Source: Chryseobacterium sp. CH25 (GTDB lineage Bacteria; Bacteroidota; Bacteroidia; Flavobacteriales; Weeksellaceae). From it: a stretch of 64,000 bases of DNA. Shown here in pieces: positions 48,271-57,479 of this stretch. The position numbers and the translations under genes are program-made. Under the pieces are notes generated by a model. It had not been told where the DNA came from. It saw nothing but the letters and a program-made list of their open reading frames with translations, and did no database searches. Every line of letters starts with the position of its first letter. The stretch's first letter is position 1. The stretch lies in NCBI RefSeq assembly GCF_004119455.1, contig NZ_NRQT01000002.1:503501-567500 (forward strand), read 5' to 3'.

Positions 48271-49532
48271 ATGCTAAATAAAAAATCCTTGACTTTTGCC
48301 TTTCTATTGTTTTTTCAATAGGTTTTTCTCAAAACACTCAAAATGTAACTCAAATCCCAAAGTCGTTTGCAGATCATAAAAATATGACTAAGGCTGTAAA
48401 AGATATTAGCGAACATCTGAAAACTCATACTATAGTTGGGCTAGGGGAAGGAACCCATGGAACCAAAGAATTTAATGAAATCAGAAGTGAGGTTTCAAAA
48501 CAGCTATTGAGTAAAAATGATTTTAAAATTATAGCCTTTGAAAGTGCCTATGGGGATGCTTCATTTCTTAATGAGGCTGTAAATTCAGATGTTGATTTAA
48601 ATAATGCTTTAAAAAAATACATAACTTCTATCTGGCAGACAAAAGAGATTTACGATTTGCTAACGTGGATCAGAGAATATAATAAAAGCCATAAGGATAA
48701 AGTTATCATTTCTGGGTTTGATACAGATGTTCTCACCAACAGTGCAGAAATTCTGAAAAAAACGATGAACTTAGGAAAAGAATATACTGAGATAGCCAAT
48801 GAGATTGGAAAAAAAGCCGCCTTACAGGATGAAATGTGGGAAAAACAAAATGATCCATCTTTTAAACTGGATATGAATGTGGTAATAAAAAATGGAACAG
48901 AAGGATTTCTCCTAACTAAAAAAGCAGATAGTTTGTATGGTCAAAAAATAGATTTGAACTCAAAATTAGCTTTATATAATCTGGAACAAGGGTTTAAAAT
49001 TCCTTATGAAGCAAGCAAAAAAAATTATGATGTTTCCAGAGACTTAATTATGGCTGAAATGATTGAAAAAATTCAATCAGGATATAATAAAAAGATGATT
49101 CTTTTTGCTCATAATGGGCATATTGCATTGAAACCTATCATTGTAGATGGAATGGGCGGGTATCTTAAAAAGAAGTATGGGAATAAATACTATGCGCTGG
49201 CAACTTCCACAGTTTTCGGGAACTATAGTGCTACAACTGACCCACGTGCCGTGAAGAATAATAAATACACCTCTTATCAACTTCCAAAGCAATTGGAAAA
49301 CAGTTGGGAAGAAAAACTGGGAAATAATAAATACGAAAATTATTTTGTTGATTTTAATGGTAGCTCAGAAAATGTATATGGACAGTCTTTTAAAATGAGA
49401 TTTCTAGGATATGGTCCCATCACTCCTCCAACAGAAAAATTTACAATTACAGAACCTCTAAAGCTTAATGAATGCTTTAATGGAATTATTTTCATAAAAC
49501 AGACAAACGCTTCAGAACACTTATTAAACTAA
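48271..49532 (+). pseudogene. Erythromycin-esterase-family protein, frameshift in the signal peptide
   Basis: From the ATG at 48271 the frame reads MLNKKSLTFAFLLFF and then hits a stop. One more T in the T6 run at 48310-48315 would restore SIGFSQNTQNVTQIPKSFAD and join it to the open frame that continues from 48384. The body is a complete erythromycin-esterase-like domain: TIVGLGEGTHGTKEF (Glu and His of the active site), IAFESAYGD, IISGFDTDVL and LFAHNGHIALK. Family members hydrolyse macrolide lactones in some cases, but most genomic copies have other, unknown substrates. With the frameshift the product would lack export. The remaining 382-residue part could start at 48384. Confidence 0.78.
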
Positions 49533-49580
49533 TTAAGTTTTTATTGATTTTCAATCGAATTCCTCGAATTTATTAATAGC

Positions 49581-49608
49581 AGTCTGACTTTTAAAGTTAG
49601 ACTGTTTT
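49581..49608 (+). terminator. Terminator after the erythromycin-esterase-like gene
   Basis: AGTCTGACTT and AAGTTAGACT pair with one wobble and end in TTTT. The right arm lies within the promoter region of queD. Confidence 0.6.
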
Positions 49609-49612
49609 ATCA

Positions 49613-49620
49613 TATCTTTG
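49613..49620 (+). promoter_or_regulatory. -7 box TATCTTTG of queD; start codon 5 nt downstream
   Basis: TATCTTTG is followed by CAAAT and then the ATG at 49626, so the transcript should be leaderless or nearly so. Confidence 0.55.
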
Positions 49621-49625
49621 CAAAT

Positions 49626-50072
49626 ATGATACGTATAACAAAAATTTTTACATTTGAAACCGCCCACGTACTGTACAACTACGATGGGAAATGTAAAAAT
49701 ATGCATGGACATTCCTATAAACTGTTTGTAACAGTGAAAGGAAAACCGATTAATGATATTGATAACCCTAAAAACGGGATGGTAGTTGATTTCGGAGATA
49801 TCAAAAGTATCGTAAAATCTGAGATCGTAGACGTTTGGGATCATGCTGTGCTTTTAAATGCACTTACTCCTCATAAAGAATTGGGTGATGATCTTGAACA
49901 GAAAGGGCATAAGGTAATCTATTGCAGTTTCCAGCCAACTTGCGAAAATATGCTGTATGCCATTGCAGCTAAAATAAAATCAAGACTTCCGGAAGGAATT
50001 TCCCTGGCTTATCTTAAACTTCATGAGACAGAAAACTCTTATGGAGAATGGTTTGCAGAAGACAATCAATAA
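49626..50072 (+). CDS. queD: 6-carboxytetrahydropterin synthase (QueD/PTPS family)
   Basis: A 148-residue cytosolic enzyme of queuosine/preQ0 synthesis that converts dihydroneopterin triphosphate to 6-carboxytetrahydropterin. Zinc ligands are seen in FETAHVLYNYDGKCKNMHGH (three His), with the catalytic Cys in GKCKNMHGHSY; GMVVDFGDIK, VWDHAVLLN and LHETENSYGEW are the remaining signatures. It is the first gene of a pair with lpxH, 24 nt apart. Other queuosine genes are not in the window. Confidence 0.92.
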   Translation: MIRITKIFTFETAHVLYNYDGKCKNMHGHSYKLFVTVKGKPINDIDNPKNGMVVDFGDIKSIVKSEIVDVWDHAVLLNALTPHKELGDDLEQKGHKVIYCSFQPTCENMLYAIAAKIKSRLPEGISLAYLKLHETENSYGEWFAEDNQ

Positions 50073-50096
50073 TAATTATCCCATAAAGCTCACAAG

Positions 50097-50867
50097 GTGT
50101 TAAAAACAACAATTAATTTAGAACCTGGAAAAAAAGTATACTTTGCTTCAGATCAGCATTTCGGTGCGCCTACTCCTAAAGAAAGTAAGGTACGTGAAGA
50201 AAGGTTTATACGATGGATGGATCAGATCAAGGAAGATGCACAGGTTTTATTTTTAATGGGTGATCTTTTTGATTTCTGGCATGAATGGAAACATGTAGTT
50301 CCCAAAGGATATATTCGTGTTTTAGGAAAAATTGCAGAATTAAAAGACAGAGGCATCCATATCTATTTTTTTGTGGGAAACCATGATCTTTGGATGAAAG
50401 ATTATCTTGAAGAAGAAATTGGATGTACAGTTTTTTATCAGAAGCAGTATTTTGAAATGGGTGGAAAACAGTTTCTGCTGGCTCATGGAGATGGCCTTGG
50501 ACCTGGTGATAAGGGATATAAAAGAATGAAAAAAGTCTTTACCAATCCGGTAGCACAATGGTTTTTCAAATGGCTTCATCCCGATATTGCCATGAAAGTG
50601 GCATTGTATCTTTCCCAGAAAAATAAAATGATATCAGGAGAAGAAGACAAAGCTTTCTTAGGAGAAGATAAAGAGTTTCTCATCATTTATTCCAAGGAAA
50701 AGCTGAAGACTGAGAAGATTGATTATTTCGTGTATGGACATCGCCATCTTCCTATGGTACTGGATCTGGGGCAAAACTCAAAATACATCAACCTGGGAGA
50801 TTGGATTTCCTATTTTACTTACGGCGTTTTTGAAAAAGACTTTGAACTGAAAACTTTCGAGAAATAA
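50097..50867 (+). CDS. lpxH: UDP-2,3-diacylglucosamine diphosphatase (LpxH-like)
   Basis: A 256-residue peripheral-membrane metallophosphoesterase of lipid A synthesis that cleaves UDP-2,3-diacylglucosamine to lipid X and UMP. Metal-binding motifs in order: FASDQHFGAP, LMGDLFDFWHEW, FVGNHDLWM, LLAHGDGLGPGD and YGHRHLP. The start is GTG at 50097 (MLKTTINLEPG); no ATG exists before the first motif, so the GTG start is needed. It follows queD closely, sharing its leaderless promoter. Confidence 0.9.
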   Translation: MLKTTINLEPGKKVYFASDQHFGAPTPKESKVREERFIRWMDQIKEDAQVLFLMGDLFDFWHEWKHVVPKGYIRVLGKIAELKDRGIHIYFFVGNHDLWMKDYLEEEIGCTVFYQKQYFEMGGKQFLLAHGDGLGPGDKGYKRMKKVFTNPVAQWFFKWLHPDIAMKVALYLSQKNKMISGEEDKAFLGEDKEFLIIYSKEKLKTEKIDYFVYGHRHLPMVLDLGQNSKYINLGDWISYFTYGVFEKDFELKTFEK

Positions 50868-50901
50868 AACAAAAAAATTACCCCTAAAAAGAGGTAATTT
50901 G

Positions 50902-50930
50902 AGAATGAGTGGGGGACTCATTCTGTTTTT
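50902..50930 (+). terminator. Terminator of queD-lpxH
   Basis: AGAATGAGT and ACTCATTCT form an exact 9-bp stem with a G5 loop and a T5 tail. A weaker hairpin, AAATTACC/GGTAATTT, lies just before at 50874-50900. Confidence 0.85.
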
Positions 50931-51062
50931 AATCCATATTCCGATTAAGTAATTGCAAGAAGTTTACCAAAGTCAGATTCTGATATTAAAAAAACATTAA
51001 ATAAAAATATTTTATCCCAATAATTGCTTTATACAGAAGTAATAATAAGATTGAAAAAAATT

Positions 51063-52054
51063 ATGGAACCGAAAAATATATTCAACATACAAACGGAACA
51101 GGATTTCCTGGAGGCATCATTGAAAACATTTCGTTATCAGTATGAAAACGTTGAGATATATAGAAAGTTTGTAGATTTTCTGAACATCAATCCGGATGAG
51201 GTGAATGACTTATCTAAAATACCTTTTCTTCCAATTGAAATGTTTAAAAATCATCAGATTCTGGACAAAAATGTTACTACAGACCTTTTTTTCAGAGTTC
51301 CGGAACCACTCAGATGAATCTTTCCAAACACTTCATAGCCAATACAGATTTGTATGAGGAAAGTATTTACAAAAGCTTTGAACAATTCATCGGAAAGCCA
51401 GACGATTTTATTTTCCTTGGGTTATTGCCAAGTTATCTGGAAAAGCAGAATTCATCACTGATTTACATGGTGGATTATCTGATGAAAAAATCTGCAAAGC
51501 CTGAAAACGGATATTTCCTTTACAACCATTCTGATCTTTTCAGTCTTTTAAATCAGTTACAGGATAAAAAAGTAATTCTCTTTGGAGTTTCTTTTGCTCT
51601 ATTAGATTTCTTATATTACTGTCATTCTGAGCGTAGCGAAGAAGCTCTAAATATTCTTGAAAACCTAATCGTTATTGAAACCGGAGGAATGAAGGGTAGA
51701 AAGGAAGAAATGACGAAAGATGAACTGTTGAAAATTTTACAGGAAGGTTTCAAAACAGATAAGATCTACTCAGAATATTCAATGACAGAATTGTTATCTC
51801 AGGCATATTCTCTGGGAAACAACGAATACCAGTGCCCTAATTGGATGCGAATTAAGATCAGAAATGCTGAAGATCCTTTCTCTTATGAAAAAGAAGGGAG
51901 AACGGGAGCAATCAATATTATCGATTTAGCGAATACCCATTCCTGCTCTTTTATTGCAACTCAGGATTTAGGTAAAATAGTGGGCGATAAATTTCAGGTA
52001 TTGGGAAGAATAGATCATTCTGATATCAGAGGTTGCAGTCTGTTGGTGAGCTAA
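51063..52054 (+). pseudogene. LuxE/acyl-protein-synthetase-like gene, one frameshift
   Basis: The start is MEPKNIFNIQTEQDFLEASL. The frame breaks at the T7 run 51286-51292: with an eighth T the TTDLFF segment would continue as QSSGTTQMNLSKHFIAN into the second frame, which runs to 52054. Rejoined, it is about 330 residues and matches the acyl-protein synthetase LuxE family (adenylate-forming, PaaK-like): SSGTTQ is the phosphate-binding motif and VIETGGMKGRKEEM the hallmark adenylation motif, with YSMTELLSQAYS after it. Such proteins often work beside acyl-CoA reductases or in surface-glycan clusters, but none is here. An in-frame insertion of a dispersed repeat (51621-51648) is also present. 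Confidence 0.78.
51621..51648 (+). repeat. 'SERSEE'-type dispersed repeat inside the LuxE-like gene
   Basis: GTCATTCTGAGCGTAGCGAA followed by GAAGCTCT is translated as CHSERSEEAL. This sequence type recurs between genes in many bacterial genomes. Here it is in frame, inside a coding region, between LDFLYY and ILENLIVIETGG. Confidence 0.6.
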
Positions 52055-52136
52055 ATATTAACTATTCTGAGGTTGGTTGTTCGGGATTTTAGTCTCATAT
52101 CTTGTGTCTGTAGGTCTCCAATCTAAACTTTACATT

Positions 52137-52682
52137 ATGCTTAAAATAGAAGAACTTGTTCACGCATATATCCACACCCACTGCGATTTTGAAAAAGAAC
52201 TCGTACTCACCAACTATTTTCAGGCTGATTGGGAAGCAGATATACTCATTGTTGATGCAGAAGGAATGAGCCATGAAATTGAGATTAAGCTTTCAAAAAG
52301 TGATTTTAAAAACGATTTTAAAAAATCATACCTAAATAAAGATACCGGGGAAAAATTTCTGAAGCATGATAAAATTTCCTGTGGAGATTATGTCTGCAAT
52401 GCTTTCAGTTTCCTATTGCCAATGGGAATGGTAGATTCCAAAATTATTCCGGAACATTGCGGAATAATTGAATTTTATCATAATGCCGATACTTGGGATA
52501 CAGAATTCTATCTTATCCGTCCACCCAAAAAACTTCACCAAGATTCTTACTGGAAACTGAATGATAAAGACCTTTTCATCCGAAAAATGGCCCTCAATCT
52601 ACTTCAGCGTAAAATGGAAATCAAAGGAAAACAAGAAGAACTCATTTTCAAAAATCCTTTTGATCTTAAAAATAAAAAGTAA
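52137..52682 (+). CDS. MmcB-like PD-(D/E)XK-type protein
   Basis: A 181-residue cytoplasmic protein starting at 52137 (MLKIEELVHAYI). Residues 25-60 have the core of a PD-(D/E)XK nuclease fold, WEADILIVDAEG (Asp) and EIEIKLSKSDFKND (Glu-x-Lys), then KHDKISCGDYVCNAFSFLLP. It resembles MmcB-family proteins linked to DNA repair. The C-terminal part is helical with many Lys. It is unaccompanied by a methylase or helicase, so a classical restriction role is unlikely. The frame is open upstream but lacks a plausible start there. Confidence 0.6.
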   Translation: MLKIEELVHAYIHTHCDFEKELVLTNYFQADWEADILIVDAEGMSHEIEIKLSKSDFKNDFKKSYLNKDTGEKFLKHDKISCGDYVCNAFSFLLPMGMVDSKIIPEHCGIIEFYHNADTWDTEFYLIRPPKKLHQDSYWKLNDKDLFIRKMALNLLQRKMEIKGKQEELIFKNPFDLKNKK

Positions 52683-52810
52683 AGCAATCATTTCTTTTTT
52701 TACCACATAGCTAAATCACTTGCTTCATCAGCGACAAAGTTGCTCTTCTTTGCTTCCTGAAAATAATGTCTTCTCCTAATAAAACTTTGCGTTAAAATAC
52801 AGCCTTATAA

Positions 52811-52841
52811 AAACAAAAATCCTGTCTGATGACAGGATTTT
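52811..52841 (-). terminator. Terminator of aqpZ
   Basis: On the minus strand AAAATCCTGTC and GACAGGATTTT are exact arms with an ATCA loop and a T-rich tail. Confidence 0.82.
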
Positions 52842-52867
52842 ATAGTTATATGTAATTCTAAAATTAA

Positions 52868-53587
52868 TTAGTCTGCTATTTCTGCAGTATCTCTTTGAAG
52901 TAAGAATTTGTAGATTAATCCACCTACAATTCCACCTAGAATTGGAGCTACCCAGAACAGCCAAAGCTGTGACATAGCCAAACCGCCTGTGAAAACTGCC
53001 TGTGAAAGTGATCTTGCAGGGTTTACAGAAGTATTTGTAATAGGAATAGAGATCAGGTGGATCAAAGTAAGAGCAAGACCAATAGCGATACCTGCAAACT
53101 TACCATTAGCCCATTTATCCGTAGCACCCATAATAACAATAAGGAAGAAAGCTGTTAGTAAAAACTCTGCCAGGAATGCGGCACCCATACTGAATGCTTT
53201 TCCATTGTAGACCGCTTCTCCATAGAAGTTGGTCGCAAATGCCCCAGGTGCTGAGAAATCTACAACTCCGGCTCCGTTAAGGATTGTATACAGACATCCT
53301 GCTGCAACAATTGCCCCAAGACACTGTGCTACAATATAAGGAATAAGGTCTTTTGCAGAGAATCTTCCTCCTGCTAAAAGCCCGAAAGAAACTGCTGGAT
53401 TGAAGTGACCACCGGAGATATGACCCACGGCGTATGCCATTGTAAGAACAGTAAGACCGAAGGCCAAAGCAACACCTAAAAGTCCGATACCGATATCAGG
53501 AACACCCGCTGCAAAAACAGCGCTCCCGCAACCTCCGAAAACAAGCCAAAATGTGCCGAAAAATTCAGCAAAAAGTTTTTTTATCAT
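52868..53587 (-). CDS. aqpZ: Aquaporin Z
   Basis: A 239-residue inner-membrane water channel with six TM segments and two NPA half-helices: [18 protein letters not shown] and [14 protein letters not shown]. The selectivity filter is of the narrow AqpZ type (residues around [11 protein letters not shown] and NTSVNPAR fit water rather than glycerol). The start at 53587 ([11 protein letters not shown]) is preferred over a Met nine codons upstream, which falls in the -7 region (TACATTTG at 53612-53619). It is monocistronic. Confidence 0.95.
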   Translation of the reverse strand: MIKKLFAEFFGTFWLVFGGCGSAVFAAGVPDIGIGLLGVALAFGLTVLTMAYAVGHISGGHFNPAVSFGLLAGGRFSAKDLIPYIVAQCLGAIVAAGCLYTILNGAGVVDFSAPGAFATNFYGEAVYNGKAFSMGAAFLAEFLLTAFFLIVIMGATDKWANGKFAGIAIGLALTLIHLISIPITNTSVNPARSLSQAVFTGGLAMSQLWLFWVAPILGGIVGGLIYKFLLQRDTAEIAD

Positions 53588-53804
53588 GTTGTTTATTTTT
53601 AAAATGTATCTCAAATGTAGAATTTATATCTTAAAATAAAAAGTTAAAATTGAAAAAATATTTCAAAATTAAGGGAACAAAAATTGTAAATTAAACAAAT
53701 TGGTTTGATGTTTGTTTGGGATTTATCTGGATACTGTTATAGTTGTTGTTGAATGAACTAACATAATTGTTTTATCCTTCGTTAGTAATTTAAAGTGGTG
53801 GTTA

Positions 53805-54425
53805 ATGAGAAAGTTTCTTTGTGTGGTCTTTGTACCCTTTATGTATAGTTTACATTATTCGCAGGCGGCAAAAAAAGCCCTTCCCTGCTATGATCTTACA
53901 ACTGTTTTAAAGGTTGAACCTACTGCACTTTATAAACCCCATCTGGATGCTTCTAAAAGTTTTGGGGTACAGTTACTGAAAGATTCTAAAACCGTACAGA
54001 AGTATATTAATAAAGGGAAGTTCCATAAAATAAAGAAATCAGGAAAAGGATATCAGGTTCAGAAACTTGATTACAGTAAAGCCTATATGGTTTCGAAAGG
54101 AAAGACTACATTAGAAAATATCGGTTCCAAATTCAGTAAGGTAACAAAAGGGGCTACATTCACTGTTTCGTCCATTACCAGAACCCTGGAAGACCAATGC
54201 AGATTAAGAAGAGTAAACTCTAATGCATCATTGGGCATCAGTTCACACAACTATGGAAACTCTTTTGATATTTCTTATGTAAGGTTCAATAATGTTCTTA
54301 AAAATAATCCGAAAATGGAAGTGGCTTTGGAGAAAGTTTTAAAGCACTATGCGGATGCAGGTAGAATTTATTACATAAAAGAAAGACAGCAAAGTTGCTA
54401 TCATATTACGGTGCGGAATTATTAA
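53805..54425 (+). CDS. DUF5715 protein, LAS-type (M15-like) peptidase fold
   Basis: A 206-residue exported protein with a signal peptide (FLCVVFVPFMYSLHYSQ). The C-terminal half has the LAS metallopeptidase pattern: SSITRTLEDQCRLRR, then S-x-H148-N-Y-G-N-S-F-D155 and a final CYH200ITV. These would be the zinc ligands of D-Ala-D-Ala carboxypeptidases such as VanY. Members with this set are annotated as DUF5715 and are assumed to act on peptidoglycan. It lies alone between aqpZ and the unknown gene at 54484. Confidence 0.75.
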   Translation: MRKFLCVVFVPFMYSLHYSQAAKKALPCYDLTTVLKVEPTALYKPHLDASKSFGVQLLKDSKTVQKYINKGKFHKIKKSGKGYQVQKLDYSKAYMVSKGKTTLENIGSKFSKVTKGATFTVSSITRTLEDQCRLRRVNSNASLGISSHNYGNSFDISYVRFNNVLKNNPKMEVALEKVLKHYADAGRIYYIKERQQSCYHITVRNY

Positions 54426-54483
54426 TTAAATTCCTACTTGCACAGCATGTTTAGTTTATATAATTTTATACAACTAAAAAACC

Positions 54484-55260
54484 ATGCTTATGACAACATT
54501 AAACATCGTAGAATATTTACTTCCAGTAGAAGAATGCAGAATTGCTGCAGACGAATGGAGTCTTTGCCGTTCCAATTATTCAAGAATCAAGGATTTAATT
54601 CCTACCACCTATGTTTTTACTGTTTCTGATGGTCCGCTAGAGTGGATGAAAAGTTACAAAGATTATACTGAGTTCTGCGCTACAATAGGAATATGGAAAG
54701 ATCAATTGATCCTGATTTTCTATCCCCTGAATGAAAAAGGAGACAGAATAGATCAAAGAGAATATCCTTATTGCTTACTTACCGAATTGACCAGTGATGT
54801 AAAACTTCAGGAGGTACAGGAGTATACTATTGTTAAAAATACCATTCTTTCCAAAGGGCTTGAAAAAGTTGAAAAAAATGCAGACATGGCTTTTCCTATC
54901 TCCAATAAACCTATTCTTGAACAGGATAAAGCTATAGAAGCTATTGAAAGCTGGAGAGAATCAGGGATGGATTGGTTTTACAAAGAATGTCATGAATCTG
55001 AAGGGATGGGGATCTTTAAAAGATTCTATGTTCCTACAGCAGACTTATGTCTTTCGGATACAGGCCTGAAGGAAATTAAATGTTCTTTCGGACTTAAATA
55101 TAATGAGGTATACGGAAAAATGTTGGTAACACTTATCTTTATCTCTTTCCGTGAAAATCTTCAGAATGCAGAGCGTGCTCAGATGACCTCTAATACCTAT
55201 GACTGGGCAAAACCATGTCCACCTATCTGCCGTATACCAGGTATGGAAGGTGAATTTTAA
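54484..55260 (+). CDS. Unknown protein, first gene of a signalling module
   Basis: A 258-residue soluble protein; I do not recognise the family. There is no signal peptide or TM. It is rich in Trp, Tyr and Cys, with motifs ECRIAADEWSLCRSNYSRIK near the N-terminus, DGPLEWMKSYKDYTEFCATI, and a conserved-looking end TYDWAKPCPPICRIPGMEGE. It is 17 nt before the seven-TM protein, and on the same strand follow a kinase, a response regulator and a Tle1-like gene, so it probably belongs to one transcription unit with them. Confidence 0.6.
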   Translation: MLMTTLNIVEYLLPVEECRIAADEWSLCRSNYSRIKDLIPTTYVFTVSDGPLEWMKSYKDYTEFCATIGIWKDQLILIFYPLNEKGDRIDQREYPYCLLTELTSDVKLQEVQEYTIVKNTILSKGLEKVEKNADMAFPISNKPILEQDKAIEAIESWRESGMDWFYKECHESEGMGIFKRFYVPTADLCLSDTGLKEIKCSFGLKYNEVYGKMLVTLIFISFRENLQNAERAQMTSNTYDWAKPCPPICRIPGMEGEF

Positions 55261-55277
55261 AATAATAAATAAAAGGA

Positions 55278-55901
55278 ATGGCAGATCTTTATAAGACGAT
55301 TTTATTCCTAAACTACGGGTTGCTTCTTGCTGTTATAGTATTGGGAGCTGCTAAATACCGCATATTAAATTATAAAGAAAAGCAGTATTTTTATTGTATT
55401 GCTTTTCTGTTTTTTATAGAACTGCTGAATCTTGCATTACCCTATATTTTCAAGCTTGATGATACCTCATTTCTTTATCCGTTCTACATTGCCGGAGAAT
55501 TTTTTTTACTGACAGGTTTGTTTATCAGAAAGCTGGATTGGGCTAAATACCTCTTGGGAATAACTGCTGCAATTGCAACAGGTTTTATGATTTCAAAATA
55601 TGGTTTTAACTATCCGGCCAATGCCGATATTGCAAAAGTAGTTTCCAATATTATCATTATTTGTCTTTCAGGAACTACTCTGATTAGTGAGATCAAAAAT
55701 ACATCAGCTCAGAACCGGTTTCTATGGGTAGATGCCAGTATTTTTTTCTATTATTCAGTTTCAGTGTTCATTTTTATTATTCAGCATCAGATTGCTAACC
55801 TTTCAGAAAACAATTATTATATTCTTTTTACAGCCAATAATATTTTATCCAGTATTTTATACTGTTCACTTTTATATACTTTCATCCGATTAAAGAAGTA
55901 A
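55278..55901 (+). CDS. Seven-TM membrane protein of unknown function
   Basis: A 207-residue integral membrane protein with about seven hydrophobic segments (residues 7-25, 38-57, 67-84, 89-105, 118-136, 152-168, 180-202) and short loops. No family or enzymatic motif is recognised. Since the next gene encodes a histidine kinase with just one TM and no sensor domain, this protein is a good candidate for its membrane sensor (inference). The spacing to the kinase is 17 nt. Confidence 0.65.
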   Translation: MADLYKTILFLNYGLLLAVIVLGAAKYRILNYKEKQYFYCIAFLFFIELLNLALPYIFKLDDTSFLYPFYIAGEFFLLTGLFIRKLDWAKYLLGITAAIATGFMISKYGFNYPANADIAKVVSNIIIICLSGTTLISEIKNTSAQNRFLWVDASIFFYYSVSVFIFIIQHQIANLSENNYYILFTANNILSSILYCSLLYTFIRLKK

Positions 55902-55918
55902 CCTTAAATATCAACCTT

Positions 55919-56683
55919 TTGATTCTCATAATTGTTACCATAGCAATTATAGTATCTTTTATAATGCTCGCTTACAGAGCTTTTATAAGCAGGATTATTA
56001 AGGAAAAAAATGTACAGCATGAAGCAGAAGTTCTTCATCAGAAAAAGTTAGTATTAGAGAATATCAAAGCTCAGGAAGAAGAACGGAAAAGAATTGCCGT
56101 GATGATTCATGATGATATAGGAAACAGGCTCAATATCCTTTCCTTATGGCTCAATAATCTGGATACAAAAGGGGATGAGTTGATTAAAAAAAATATCCAC
56201 AGCCAGATGTCTTCACTGGTTGATGCTGCCAGAAGTATTTCCCATTCACTATATCCTGTGAATCTGGAATCGGTAGGGTTGGTTCTGTATGCAGAAGAAC
56301 TCATTGCGAATCTTTCCCATAAGATTAATATTTTTCTGCAGGTGATGCCAAGGTATGAAAAGAAAGATATCTTTGTGGAGGTACAGTTGTACCGTATTAT
56401 TCAGGAATTTACTACCAATGTAATCAAGCATTCTAATGCCACAGACTTGTGGATTTATATAAAAGATTATTCACAGAATATGGCAGTTGTTATTTCAGAC
56501 AACGGACAGGGATTTGAGTATGAAGAGGTAAAAAAAGGCATGGGGATTAAAAACATCGAATCCAGAATTAAGTCCATGAATGCCGTTCATAAATGGAAAA
56601 AATCTTTTTTAAATAAAGGAAGTCGTTTAATCATTAAAATTCCGAAACATCATGAGTTCCCAAATCAAACTAGCCCTGATTGA
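55919..56683 (+). CDS. NarX/LiaS-type sensor histidine kinase (TTG start)
   Basis: A 254-residue kinase. It starts with TTG at 55919, giving a single N-terminal TM helix (ILIIVTIAIIVSFIMLAYRA); the first ATG would remove most of the helix. After a short coiled coil comes HisKA_3 with MIHDDIGNRLNILSLWL (His64) and a HATPase domain with the N box EFTTNVIKHSNATDL and DNGQGFEYEEVKKGMGIKN. No PAS, HAMP or extracytoplasmic domain is present, so a partner must sense the signal; the seven-TM gene just upstream is the likely one. The 3' end overlaps the response regulator by 32 nt. Confidence 0.88.
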   Translation: MILIIVTIAIIVSFIMLAYRAFISRIIKEKNVQHEAEVLHQKKLVLENIKAQEEERKRIAVMIHDDIGNRLNILSLWLNNLDTKGDELIKKNIHSQMSSLVDAARSISHSLYPVNLESVGLVLYAEELIANLSHKINIFLQVMPRYEKKDIFVEVQLYRIIQEFTTNVIKHSNATDLWIYIKDYSQNMAVVISDNGQGFEYEEVKKGMGIKNIESRIKSMNAVHKWKKSFLNKGSRLIIKIPKHHEFPNQTSPD

Positions 56684-57329
56684 TGATGAACAGCTGATCC
56701 TTGAAGGGGTAAAAATGCTGCTGTCCAATGAAAAAAATATATCCGTATGCCTTACTGCAGATAACGGACCCGATTTTATAGAGTATCTGGGGAATCTTTC
56801 AGAAAAAGAATTTCCCGATATTGCACTGATAGATGTTCAGATGAAGCCGATGAATGGCTTTGAACTGGTAGAAATTCTAAAAGAAAAATATCCCGATCTT
56901 AAAATCATTATTCTTTCCTCTCACTATAAAACATCCATTTTAGGATATATGGTTAAGTTGGGTGTTTCAGCTTTCCTTCCTAAAAATTCAGATAAGAAAA
57001 CATTTATTGATGCCATTACAATGGTTGATAAAAATGGAGTTTTCTTTACGGCTGAAGATCACCAGATGTTGTTTACCTATATGAACAGTTCAGCCAAGAA
57101 AAATTCACTTTTTGAAACTGAAGATGAACTGTCTGAAAGAGAAAAAGATGTTGTAAAACTGATCTGTCAGGAATTTACCAATAATGAAATAGGAGAAAAA
57201 CTGTTCATAAGCCCAAGAACTGTTGAAAGCCACAGGCAACGCATTCTTGAGAAAATAGGAGCTAAAAACACAGTGGGCATAGTAATTTATGCTATTGTGA
57301 ACAATATTTACTCACTAGAAAAAATATAG
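56652..57329 (+). CDS. NarL/FixJ-family response regulator
   Basis: A 225-residue regulator. The receiver domain has D11-D12, phospho-acceptor D61 in IALIDVQMKPMNG, SSHYKTS and FLPKNSDKKTF; the C-terminal LuxR-type HTH is SEREKDVVKLICQEFTNNEI and KLFISPRTVESHRQRILEKI. It overlaps the kinase gene by 32 nt, so the two are translationally coupled and form a cognate pair. Possible targets are the flanking genes of the module, including the Tle1-like gene 150 nt downstream. Confidence 0.92.
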   Translation: MSSQIKLALIDDEQLILEGVKMLLSNEKNISVCLTADNGPDFIEYLGNLSEKEFPDIALIDVQMKPMNGFELVEILKEKYPDLKIIILSSHYKTSILGYMVKLGVSAFLPKNSDKKTFIDAITMVDKNGVFFTAEDHQMLFTYMNSSAKKNSLFETEDELSEREKDVVKLICQEFTNNEIGEKLFISPRTVESHRQRILEKIGAKNTVGIVIYAIVNNIYSLEKI

Positions 57330-57479
57330 CTTGATTCCGTAGAAATACGGAATTTTTTATTTGGTACTTTTCACTCTAGCCAAACTGCACTTTCTTCCGT
57401 TATTTTGAAATGTCTCTTTTAGGGATTTTAATAAAAACATAAATGCACAGAGAAGATCTGTATTAAAAAATTAATAAGA

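Noticed and set aside
48384..49532. Functional erythromycin resistance gene
   Set aside because: Family membership alone does not show macrolide hydrolysis, and the signal peptide is out of frame.
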